From: Halomonas sp. 328
GTDB taxonomy: Bacteria; Pseudomonadota; Gammaproteobacteria; Pseudomonadales; Halomonadaceae
Reading direction: 5' to 3'
Assembly: GCF_015645095.1 (NCBI RefSeq)
Contig: NZ_JADOTW010000003.1
Coordinates: 62,001 to 126,000 of the forward strand
DNA length: 64,000 nucleotides
Shown: in pieces, positions 20,416 through 28,349 of the stretch
Position numbering within the stretch: the first letter of the stretch is position 1
How the letters are laid out: every line of letters begins with the position of its first letter
Program-made: the position numbers and the translations under genes
The notes under the pieces: generated by a model
Seen by the model: only the letters and a program-made list of their open reading frames with translations
The model's database searches: none
What the model was told of the DNA's origin: nothing

Positions 20416-22580
20416 GCGCCGGCCCTCCCGATCTGACCACTACGCAGGGCGGCCAAGACCTTCTCCTTGGGCCCATCGGCGACCACCTTGCCGCCATCGA
20501 TCACCACGATGCGCTCCACCAGAGACAGCAGCGAGGTACGGTGAGTCACCACCACCAGGGTCTTCGCCTTGGCAAACTCACTCAGGCGCTGCTTGAAGGC
20601 CTCCTCACTGGCATGGTCCATGGCACTGGTCGGCTCATCCAGCAGCAGCACCTGAGGGTCACTGACCAGGGCGCGGGCGATGGCCACCGCCTGACGCTGC
20701 CCGCCGGAGAGTCGCTGGCCATGCTCCCCCACCGGCAGGTCCACCCCCTGGGGGTGGCTATTGACCAGCGGCGCCAGGCCACTGATCTCACAGGCCTTGA
20801 GCAACGCCTCGTCGTCCACCCCCTCGCTGCCACCGCCGGCGACGATATTCTCGCGCAGGGAGCCGAAGAAGAGGTCGACATCCTGGGGCACATAGCCGAT
20901 ATGCCGACGCAGCTCGATGGGATCGAACTGGCGAATATCGACCCCATCCAGGGAGAGCGACCCCGCGGTGGGCTGATAGAGCCCCAGCAGCAGCTTGTTG
21001 AGGGTCGACTTGCCGGAGCCGACCCGCCCCAACAGGGCCACCTTCTCGCCCGGTTGGATCGACAGCGACACGTCCCGCAGCGCTTCCCGCTCCTCGTCCG
21101 GGTAACGCAGGCTGACGCGCTTCGCTTCCAGGCCCCCCTGCACCACCGGACGGGAGATAAAGGTCTTCTCCTCGGGGCGCTCCACCGGCGTCTTCATCAC
21201 CTCGTCCAGCGACGACAGCGCCGTGGAGGATTGGTGGTACTGGGCCAGCAGGGCGGCGGCCTGACTGACCGGCGCCATGGCCCGGGACGACAGCAGGTAG
21301 GCGGCGATCAGCCCCCCCTGGGAGAGGTCGCCGGCGATGATCAGATAGACCCCGACGATAATGACGGCTACCGCCACGGTATGCTGGGCCCACAGCGCCA
21401 CGCTGGAGACCGAGGTGCTGATCAACCGTAGCTGGGCGGAAGTGCGCGACAGGTAGGCGGTGGCCTTTTCCCAGATCGCCTGCAGGCGACTCTCGGCACG
21501 CAGCGCCTTGACCGTCTCGAGGCTGCCCAGCGACTCCACCAGGGAGGCATTGCGCTGGGCGCTGACCCGCCAGGTGGTTTCCGACAGCTCATGCAGCTTG
21601 CCCTGGGCCGCCAGGGCGTAGAGCAGCACGAAGACGATGCCCACCAGGATGGGAATCACCAGGGGCACGCCGATCACCGCGATGATCGCCACGAACAGCA
21701 GCACGAAGGGCAGGTCGACCAGCCCCACCACCGTGGCCGAGCCGATGAAGCTACGCACCGACTCGAAGGATTGCAGGGTCGAGGCGAAGGAGCCGGTGGA
21801 GGCCGGCCGCCCCTCGAGGCGCATGCCCAGGACCCGCTGCATCAGGCTCGCCGAGAGCTTGACGTCGGCGCGGCTGGCGGCCAGGTCGACGAAGGCCGCC
21901 CGCAACAGCTTCATCACCAGGTCGAGACAGAGCACCAGGAAGATCCCCGCGGAGAGCACCCAGAGGGTCTCCGTGGCCTGGTTGGGCACCACTCGGTCGT
22001 AGACATTCATCACGAACAGCGGCATGGCCACGGCGAAGAGGTTGATCAGGATCGAGCCGAGAATCACGTCTCGATAGAGGCGGCGATTCTCGGCGATCAC
22101 GCTCCAGAACCAGTGCCCCTTCCGCTCCCGCTTGACCCGGCTGCCGCGGCCATCGAAGCGGAACTTGGGACGCACATAGATCAGTTGGCCAGCGTAGCGG
22201 GACTCTAGCGTCGACAGCGTCAGCCGCACGCTGGCGTCGCCCAGCTCCGGGTAGAGCACCTCTGCCACCCCGGCCTCGAGATCCAGCGCCACCAGCACGC
22301 AGGCGCGGCCCGGCTCCAGCAATAGAATCGCCGGCAGCAGGTCGGTATTGATCTGCCCCAGGGAGGCACGGGCATGACGCGCCGACAGCCCCGCCCGGGT
22401 AGCCGCCCGGGGCAGTACCCCCGGCGTCAGCTTGCCCGCCTCCAGGGGCAAGCCGGCCACCAGGGCCGTCTCGCTGGTGTCGTGGTCATGGGCCCTGGCG
22501 ATGATCTGCAGGCAGCCCAGCAGATCATCCTGGGCGGGTGCCCGGGGCGCCGCTAGTGCGTCTTTGGCATCCGTGGTCAC
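20412..22580 (-). CDS. lapB: T1SS permease/ATPase with C39-like domain (LapB-like)
   Basis: The protein has 722 residues and a GTG start with AGGGA about 10 bases upstream. An N-terminal peptidase-like C39 domain (about 1-150) shows no catalytic Cys in the expected place, so it is a substrate-docking CLD as in HlyB and LapB. A transmembrane domain (about 165-460) and an ABC domain follow: Walker A GRVGSGKST near 520, signature LSGGQRQ near 625 and Walker B LLLDEP near 640. It is the energy-coupling component of the second secretion module. Confidence 0.95.
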   Translation of the reverse strand: MTTDAKDALAAPRAPAQDDLLGCLQIIARAHDHDTSETALVAGLPLEAGKLTPGVLPRAATRAGLSARHARASLGQINTDLLPAILLLEPGRACVLVALDLEAGVAEVLYPELGDASVRLTLSTLESRYAGQLIYVRPKFRFDGRGSRVKRERKGHWFWSVIAENRRLYRDVILGSILINLFAVAMPLFVMNVYDRVVPNQATETLWVLSAGIFLVLCLDLVMKLLRAAFVDLAASRADVKLSASLMQRVLGMRLEGRPASTGSFASTLQSFESVRSFIGSATVVGLVDLPFVLLFVAIIAVIGVPLVIPILVGIVFVLLYALAAQGKLHELSETTWRVSAQRNASLVESLGSLETVKALRAESRLQAIWEKATAYLSRTSAQLRLISTSVSSVALWAQHTVAVAVIIVGVYLIIAGDLSQGGLIAAYLLSSRAMAPVSQAAALLAQYHQSSTALSSLDEVMKTPVERPEEKTFISRPVVQGGLEAKRVSLRYPDEEREALRDVSLSIQPGEKVALLGRVGSGKSTLNKLLLGLYQPTAGSLSLDGVDIRQFDPIELRRHIGYVPQDVDLFFGSLRENIVAGGGSEGVDDEALLKACEISGLAPLVNSHPQGVDLPVGEHGQRLSGGQRQAVAIARALVSDPQVLLLDEPTSAMDHASEEAFKQRLSEFAKAKTLVVVTHRTSLLSLVERIVVIDGGKVVADGPKEKVLAALRSGQIGRAGA

Positions 22581-22654
22581 TGAGGCATGTCCCTAGCTAT
22601 CTGGGTGACACTGCCTCGACCGCGCTATCGCAACACGGCCGAGGCGGCGATCCG

Positions 22655-24475
22655 TCACTCGCCGAAGGTAATCTCGACGCGGCGGTTCTGGCTACGCCCC
22701 GCGGCGGTCTCGTTGCTGGCCACGGGACGACTGGCGCCATGCCCGCGGGTTTCGATCAGGCCGGCGGAGACGCCGCGTGAAACCAGGAAGTCGGCCACGC
22801 TGTCGGCGCGCGCCTGGGAGAGCGGCTGGTTGATGGCATCGCTGCCGGTGCTGTCGGCGTGGCCATCGATCCGGATACGGCCGATATCGGTGCGCTCACG
22901 AATCTGCGTCGCCAAGCGGGCCAGCTCTTCCCGCGCCGTGGGGCTGAGCTCGGCGCTGTTGACGGCGAAGAGGGCATCGGCGCTCAGGGTAATATCCGGC
23001 GCATAGGCCTCGCCCATGGGCGAGATATCGCCGATCAGTTCTTCCAGGGTCAGGCCGGTCGGGGCCTCGACCGGGCAGAGGCTCTGCGGGTCGAGACGGA
23101 CGCCCTCGCTGGAGAGTTCGGCCAGGGTGGGGATCTGCTCGCTCATCAGCCCCAGGGTCGGCATCAGGCGCCCCATGGAGGCCAGGGTACGGGCATCGGC
23201 GATGGCCACGTCGTACTGCGCATTGACGTAGGCACGGCTGGCCTCGAAGTACTCGTTCTCGCTGTCCAGCACGTCGAGCAGGGTACGCTGGCCGATATCG
23301 AACTGCTGCTGGTAGGCACCGCGGACCCGGTCAATGGACTGGCGATGCTGGTTCAGGTGCGTCAGCTGCTCGCGCAGGCGGCGGGTGTCGTTGTAGGCGA
23401 TCTGGGTGGTCTGGCGCACGTTGGTGCACTCCAGGTCGCGCAGGCTGTGCGCCTCATCCACCAGGTCGCTGGCACGGCGGAAGCTGGCCAGGTCACTGCC
23501 ACCCCGGTAGAGGTTCATGCTGGCCACCAGCTCCACGGTCTGGCTGTCGCGGCGCCCGGCCACATCGCTCAGGTTATTGGTGCCGGCGGTGGCGCGGAAA
23601 TCGAGGCGCGGCTGGAAGGCCGAGCGGGTGCCCTGCTGTTCGGCGCGGGCCGCCTCGATATTCTCGATGGCGGCATGGAAGGCGGGATTGCCCTCGTAGG
23701 CCAGTTGCACCGCCTCATTGACGGAGGCCGGCAGTTCCGCCTCGAAGGAGGGAGCCGGTGCCAGGGAGTCCGCCGGCAGGCTGCCCACCAGGCGCAGATA
23801 GCGAGCGCTGACATCGTGCAGGTTGGAGGCTTCGGTAATCAGGTTGGACTCGGCCAGGGCCAGTCGACCGCTAATCTGTTCCAGGTCGACACGGCGGCCG
23901 GCACCGGCCATGACCCGCTGCTCGATCTGCTCGAAGACCTCCAGGTGCTTGGCGTAGTTTTCCCGGGCCAGCGCCACCAGCTCGCGGAAGCGCCGCACGT
24001 CCTGGTAGGCCCGGGTCACCTCCAGGGAGACCTCTTCACTGGCGCTGAGCAGCTCGTAGTAGCGCACCAGCTTGGCCCGGTCGAGGCGTTCCACCTCACT
24101 GCGGGTGGCGAAGCCGTCATAGATCATCTGGGTCAGGGAGACCTCGGCGAAATCCGAGTTGAAGCTGCCTCGGCCATCGCCCTCGCGGCTTTCCCGCCCG
24201 ACACCGGCGGTGACATCGACACTAGGCAGGTAGCCACCCCGCGCCACCCCCACCTGGTTCTCGGCTCCCAGGAAGCCGTGGTAAGCGGCCTGGACCCGAG
24301 GGTTGGTGGTCAGTGCCTGCTGGGCCACCTCGCGCAGCTGGGCACTGCTGGCCTGGGCCCAGGCCACGGAGGAGAGTCCGCCCAGCACCAGGCAACTGGA
24401 GGCCAGGGCGGTGGCACGGGCAAGCGGGGACAGGCGCATAGCGGAAATGGAGCGCAGGCCGGAAGGCAGCGTCAT
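22655..24475 (-). CDS. TolC-family outer-membrane channel fused to a C-terminal OmpA domain (LapE-like)
   Basis: The protein has 606 residues. A signal peptide ends near SVAWAQA (about residue 41). A TolC/outer-membrane efflux region covers roughly 45-450, with repeated helical coiled-coil halves. After a linker with two cysteines, an OmpA-like peptidoglycan-binding domain fills about 490-606, with the typical motif IRIDGHADSTGSDAINQPLS and RGHGASRPVASN. The fusion would anchor the export channel to the cell wall. The start has GGGAG nine bases upstream. It heads the lapE-lapB-lapC-regulator operon and may also serve the first T1SS, which lacks a TolC gene. Confidence 0.93.
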   Translation of the reverse strand: MTLPSGLRSISAMRLSPLARATALASSCLVLGGLSSVAWAQASSAQLREVAQQALTTNPRVQAAYHGFLGAENQVGVARGGYLPSVDVTAGVGRESREGDGRGSFNSDFAEVSLTQMIYDGFATRSEVERLDRAKLVRYYELLSASEEVSLEVTRAYQDVRRFRELVALARENYAKHLEVFEQIEQRVMAGAGRRVDLEQISGRLALAESNLITEASNLHDVSARYLRLVGSLPADSLAPAPSFEAELPASVNEAVQLAYEGNPAFHAAIENIEAARAEQQGTRSAFQPRLDFRATAGTNNLSDVAGRRDSQTVELVASMNLYRGGSDLASFRRASDLVDEAHSLRDLECTNVRQTTQIAYNDTRRLREQLTHLNQHRQSIDRVRGAYQQQFDIGQRTLLDVLDSENEYFEASRAYVNAQYDVAIADARTLASMGRLMPTLGLMSEQIPTLAELSSEGVRLDPQSLCPVEAPTGLTLEELIGDISPMGEAYAPDITLSADALFAVNSAELSPTAREELARLATQIRERTDIGRIRIDGHADSTGSDAINQPLSQARADSVADFLVSRGVSAGLIETRGHGASRPVASNETAAGRSQNRRVEITFGE

Positions 24476-24804
24476 CGAGAGTTCTCCCTGTAATCTCGAC
24501 GTTTCACCGCATCGTGCGGCGACACGTCCTTGTTGGTTATAAAGTTATTGCTTAAGTAGCTGCCACACCCCGCTAGAAAGGCAAGGCGAGGGGGCACCAG
24601 AGGGAAACGAAATGTAACAAAATGGTTATTATTAGAAAACCCTTTATCCCTGATATCTTCGTTTACTTCGCGTGTAAACGAATATCATGCTGAGTTCATG
24701 GGGTTATCAACAGCATCAATAGCGAGCGGACCCGGGCGACACCGGTCACAAGAAATTACCCTGCCTTACATAACTCTATCGGCGGTCTCGCCGATAACTT
24801 TAAT
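24476..24804. promoter_or_regulatory. AT-rich intergenic region upstream of the Lap secretion operon
   Basis: 329 bases without a gene lie between the TolC-OmpA start and the EamA transporter stop. The region is much richer in A and T than its surroundings. It contains a dyad TTCGTTTAC (24658-24666) / GTAAACGAA (24674-24682), extended outward by GATAT and ATATC, and a small hairpin CCGCA/TGCGG near 24507. It probably holds the promoter and operators of the minus-strand secretion operon; the dyad could alternatively end the transporter transcript. Confidence 0.45.
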
Positions 24805-25677
24805 TCACGGCGCCTTCTGCCACTGCTGCAGCCCCAGGCCGGCGAGGATCAGCACCAGTCCCGCCAGGGTGGAGGGCAGGATCGGCTCGCCGATAATGAA
24901 ATAGAGCAGCAGCAGCGAGACCGGCGGCGACAGGAAGATCAGCAACGATACCTTGGCGGTGCGCGATACCTTGCGCACCGCCAGCTGCCAGAGCACGAAG
25001 GCGATACCCATCTCGAAGAGCCCCACGTAGACGCCGGCGGCCAAGCCCACCTGACTAAAGCCCGTGAAGCCGGGCCCAAACCAGAGAATCAGGGTCAGCA
25101 CCGGCAATGCCACGCTGAAGTTCTGCCACTGGGCTACCAGGGCGGGCCGGGAATCCCGGGCGTTGAGCAGCCAGTAGAGGGCCCATAGCAGGGTCGAGGC
25201 CAGTGCCAGCCCCACTCCCCAGGCATCGGCGAAATCGACCCGCAGGATGGCGCCGCGGGTGGCGATCACCCAGACCCCGGCATAGGCGATCAGCCCCGCC
25301 AGCAGGTCGACGCGGGTCAGCCGCTGACCGAGGATCGGCACCGCCAGGAAGGCCATGGTCAGCGCCCAGGTGTAGTTGAGGGCCATCGCCTCCTGACCCG
25401 GCAGGCGGTCGTAGGCGGCGAACAGCACCAGGTAGTAGGCCACCGGGTTCATCAGCCCGGCCCAGGCGGCGGTGCGCCAGCCGCGGCCCAGGGCCTGGGA
25501 CAGCAGCCCCTGGCGCAGCATCAGGGCCCCCAGCACCAGCCAGGAGACGCCCACCGCCAGCCAGATCAGCTCCAGCGGCGACATCTCGCCGAGCGCCACC
25601 TTGAAGGCAGTGGCCACCGTGGACCAGAGGGCCACCGCCCCGAGGCCATAGAGCATGGCCTGACGATCCTGTGTCAT
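24805..25677 (-). CDS. EamA/DMT-family transporter
   Basis: The protein has 290 residues with ten hydrophobic helices in two EamA repeats, the standard drug/metabolite transporter size. It begins MTQDRQAMLYGLGAVALWST. Such proteins export or import amino acids and other small metabolites; the substrate cannot be told. It is followed upstream by the small SelW-like gene on the same strand, 35 bases away, possibly one transcript. Confidence 0.9.
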   Translation of the reverse strand: MTQDRQAMLYGLGAVALWSTVATAFKVALGEMSPLELIWLAVGVSWLVLGALMLRQGLLSQALGRGWRTAAWAGLMNPVAYYLVLFAAYDRLPGQEAMALNYTWALTMAFLAVPILGQRLTRVDLLAGLIAYAGVWVIATRGAILRVDFADAWGVGLALASTLLWALYWLLNARDSRPALVAQWQNFSVALPVLTLILWFGPGFTGFSQVGLAAGVYVGLFEMGIAFVLWQLAVRKVSRTAKVSLLIFLSPPVSLLLLYFIIGEPILPSTLAGLVLILAGLGLQQWQKAP

Positions 25678-25712
25678 GCGGGTCTCCTTCCCTGAGGGGT
25701 ATCGGCAATGGA

Positions 25713-25982
25713 TCAGCGGTCGATGTGGCCCAGGTCGCGGTCGGGGTCGAGGCGATCGCGCACCCGCCGCTTGAGCTCCTTGCTGTCGGGGAAGCCGCCG
25801 TCCCGCTTGCGCTCCCAGAGCGAGGCGTCGTCGTAGAAAATCTCGAAATAACCGCCGTGGGAGGGTACCAGGGCGACCTCCTCCAGTTCTTCACCGAAGG
25901 TGGAGAGCAATTCCTGGGCCAGCCAGGCACTGCGCAACAGCCACTGACATTGCGTACAATAGTGAATTCTAATTCGTGCCAT
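25713..25982 (-). CDS. SelT/SelW/SelH-family (Rdx) thioredoxin-like protein
   Basis: The protein has 89 residues and starts MARIRIHYCTQCQW. The CxxC pair at the N-terminus (YCTQCQW) replaces the CxxU of selenoprotein W, and the later GGYFEIFYD and WERKRDGGFPDSKELKRRVRD motifs are typical of the Rdx family. A redox role is assumed; the partner is unknown. The start at 25982 has GGGAAGG upstream. The open frame extending to 26081 has no such support and overlaps the divergent MFS gene region. Confidence 0.9.
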   Translation of the reverse strand: MARIRIHYCTQCQWLLRSAWLAQELLSTFGEELEEVALVPSHGGYFEIFYDDASLWERKRDGGFPDSKELKRRVRDRLDPDRDLGHIDR

Positions 25983-26063
25983 TCCATGCCTTCCCTTGTC
26001 GCGAGCGGGCATCATAGCAGCCTCGCTGGGGACGAGCCCATGGCACGCCGAGCGGAGACGCCC

Positions 26064-27371
26064 ATGGCAGAGATCAGCCAATCACGCCTCTATGAGTGGC
26101 TCACCGGCGACGACGATAGCCGGATGTGTCAGGACATCCCCGATGCGGCCTGCACCGCCCAGCCACGCAATGGCCCCCGCCACCTCTGGGCGGCGCTCGG
26201 CAACAAGCTGGCCGATGAACTCTCCAGCGCCCGCCTGGTGCTGCCCTGGCTATTGGGAGTGATCGGGGCGCCGCTATGGATGGTGGGCCTGCTGGTACCG
26301 ATCCGCGAGGCCGGCGCCCTCTTGCCGCAGATCTTCGTGGCCGGTTTTATCCGCCTCAAGCCCCGCCGCAAGTGGGTGTGGGTAGCCGGTGGCCTGATCC
26401 AGGCCGGGGCGGCCCTGGTGCTGGCCCTCCTGGCCCTGCGGGGAAGCGGCGGCTGGGGCGGCGCCCTGGTGCTGGCGACCCTGGTGGTGCTGTCGCTGGC
26501 CCGGGGCCTCTCCTCGGTGGCCACCAAGGACGTGCTGGGCAAGACCATCGCCAAGCAACGCCGCGGCACCCTGATGGGCTGGAGCGGTAGCCTGGCCGGC
26601 GGGGCGACCCTGCTGGCCGGGGCCATCCTGATGCTCTTCGACGAACGCCCCGGCGAACTGGCCCTGGCCATCCTGCTGGTGGTGGCGACCCTGGGCTGGG
26701 GCCTCAATGCGCTGTGCGCGGCGCGCATCGAGGAGGCCCCCGGCGCCGTGGAGGGGGGCCAGAATGCCTGGGAGAGCATCCGCCAGGGCCTGCATCTGCT
26801 GCGCGATGACCGCGCCTTCCTGCATTTCAACCTGTGCCGTGCCCTGCTGCTGGCCAGCGCCCTGGCGCTGCCCTATATCGCCCTGCTGGGCCAGCGCCAG
26901 AGCGGCGCCGAGCTGGGCGGCCTGGGCATCCTGGTCGTGGTCTCGGGACTCGCCGGCCTGGTCGCCAGCCCCCTCTGGGGCAAGCGTGCCGACCGCTCCA
27001 GCCGCCGAGTGATGGGCGAGGCGGGCCTGGGCACCCTGCTCTGCTGCCTGGCCGCCGCCCTGGTGCCCTGGCTGCCCGAGGCCCTGGCGACCAGTGTCTG
27101 GCCCTATGCGCTGATCTATGGCGCCCTGGTGGTCGTGCATGCCGGAGTCCGCCTGGGGCGCAAGACCTACCTCATCGACATGGCCGGCAGCGACAACCGC
27201 GCCCTCTATGTGGCTCTCTCCAATACCCTGACCGGGGTGCTGATGCTGGCGGTAGGCGCTATCATCGGGGGCCTGGCCCAGTGGCTCGGCACCCAGGCCC
27301 TGCTGCTGGTGCTGGCACTGACCGCCCTGGGCGCCGCCGCCAGTGCCCGGCGGCTACCGGAAGTGGAATAA
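26064..27371 (+). CDS. MFS transporter
   Basis: The protein has 435 residues and about twelve hydrophobic helices. It begins MAEISQSRLYEWLTGDDD (GGAG 8 bases upstream); another ATG at 26040 is possible. The N-terminal 40 residues are cytosolic and polar. Loop motifs such as GKRADRSSRRVMGEAG near the middle fit the major facilitator superfamily motif A. The substrate is unknown. It diverges from the SelW-like gene. Confidence 0.88.
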   Translation: MAEISQSRLYEWLTGDDDSRMCQDIPDAACTAQPRNGPRHLWAALGNKLADELSSARLVLPWLLGVIGAPLWMVGLLVPIREAGALLPQIFVAGFIRLKPRRKWVWVAGGLIQAGAALVLALLALRGSGGWGGALVLATLVVLSLARGLSSVATKDVLGKTIAKQRRGTLMGWSGSLAGGATLLAGAILMLFDERPGELALAILLVVATLGWGLNALCAARIEEAPGAVEGGQNAWESIRQGLHLLRDDRAFLHFNLCRALLLASALALPYIALLGQRQSGAELGGLGILVVVSGLAGLVASPLWGKRADRSSRRVMGEAGLGTLLCCLAAALVPWLPEALATSVWPYALIYGALVVVHAGVRLGRKTYLIDMAGSDNRALYVALSNTLTGVLMLAVGAIIGGLAQWLGTQALLLVLALTALGAAASARRLPEVE

Positions 27372-27483
27372 CGAGAGTCCCTATAGCGGCCGGCGAGCGT
27401 TGCAAAGCGCGAACCGCCTGGCCATGATACGCAGACACCGGCCGACCCGGTGATTCATGGGTCCCCCTAAGGAAACCCCCCGG

Positions 27484-27915
27484 ATGAAACGACCGCACAT
27501 GATCAGCCCGGAACTGCTGGAACGCATCGTCGATGCCTCGGAGGATGGCATCGTGGTGGCCGAGCAGGAAGGTGACGAGAACATCCTGATCTACGTCAAC
27601 CAGGGCTTCGAGCGCCTCACCGGCTACAGCGCCGACGAGATCCTCTACCAGGATTGTCGCTTCCTGCAGAACGACGACCGGGACCAGCCCGCCCTGGACA
27701 AGATCCGCCAGGCGCTGGCCGACGGCCGCCCCTGCCGCGAGGTACTGCGCAACTACCGCAAGGACGGCACCCTGTTCTGGAACGAGCTGTCGATCACCCC
27801 CGTCTACGACGAGGATGATCAGCTCACCTACTATATCGGCGTGCAGAAGGACGTAACCGAGCGGGTCGAGGCCCAGCAGGAGCTGGAGCGGCTCAAGGCG
27901 CAGCTCGAAAAATGA
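27484..27915 (+). CDS. Short LOV blue-light photoreceptor (PpSB1-LOV-like)
   Basis: The protein has 143 residues and is a single PAS/LOV domain with short helical ends. The flavin-binding motif reads YQDCRFLQ, with the photoactive cysteine at residue 58; the commoner form is GxNCRFLQ, but the YQDCRFLQ wording is that of short LOV proteins of Pseudomonas putida. Other LOV residues are present (NQGFERLTGYS, NYRKDGTLFWNELSITP, YYIGVQKDVTE). There is no effector domain, so signalling must go through dimer contacts or a partner. AAGGA about 10 bases upstream supports the start. No flavin or light-response gene is adjacent. Confidence 0.93.
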   Translation: MKRPHMISPELLERIVDASEDGIVVAEQEGDENILIYVNQGFERLTGYSADEILYQDCRFLQNDDRDQPALDKIRQALADGRPCREVLRNYRKDGTLFWNELSITPVYDEDDQLTYYIGVQKDVTERVEAQQELERLKAQLEK

Positions 27916-28053
27916 GCGCTACCTAAAGTTGTCCCTCCCCTCTTGCCCTGCCGAGCCACTGGCGCTATAAGGCGAGTCAGGCGCCAGCATGGCGTTGGAA
28001 CCGCCCGGGGCGACCCCGGGCGCTATGGCCACCGGGTCATGGGAGGGCATCGC

Positions 28054-28257
28054 ATGAGCCAAGAGTACCGAGTCGACGACAGCCTCGCCGACGAGCAAGA
28101 TTTCCTCGACGCCGTCAATGACGACAACTTCGGACGCAGCCCACGCAGCAGCCGGGCCGATACCCTGCGCGCCCGCCGCCGAGTGGAGAGCCTGCTGGAA
28201 GAGCGTCGCCTGCGCCGAGCCATCGAGGATGACTGGCTCTACGACGAGGAAGAGTAG
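28054..28257 (+). CDS. Small acidic-basic protein, possibly PA3496 family
   Basis: The protein has 67 residues and starts MSQEYRVDDSLADEQDFLD, with GGGAGGG 6 bases upstream. An acidic first half is followed by a basic helical stretch (ARRRVESLLEERRLRRAIEDD). This layout recalls the PA3496 family of small proteins with a suggested envelope-integrity role, a name recalled without comparison. The function is unknown. It is the last plus-strand gene before converging with the proton-channel operon. Confidence 0.7.
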   Translation: MSQEYRVDDSLADEQDFLDAVNDDNFGRSPRSSRADTLRARRRVESLLEERRLRRAIEDDWLYDEEE

Positions 28258-28313
28258 GTCACCGCAGGTCGGAGTCGCGTGCCTGCGGCGAGCGCCTCCG
28301 ACAGCTGGCGTCA

Positions 28314-28342
28314 GGCCGGATGCGCCTTCGGCGTATCCGGCC
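28314..28342. terminator. Hairpin between converging transcripts
   Basis: A 13-bp stem with one G-T pair (GGCCGGATGCGCC / GGCGTATCCGGCC, 3-base loop) lies between the small gene ending at 28257 and the minus-strand gene ending at 28350. It may end both transcripts; there is no T-run. Confidence 0.55.
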
Positions 28343-28349
28343 GACACCG

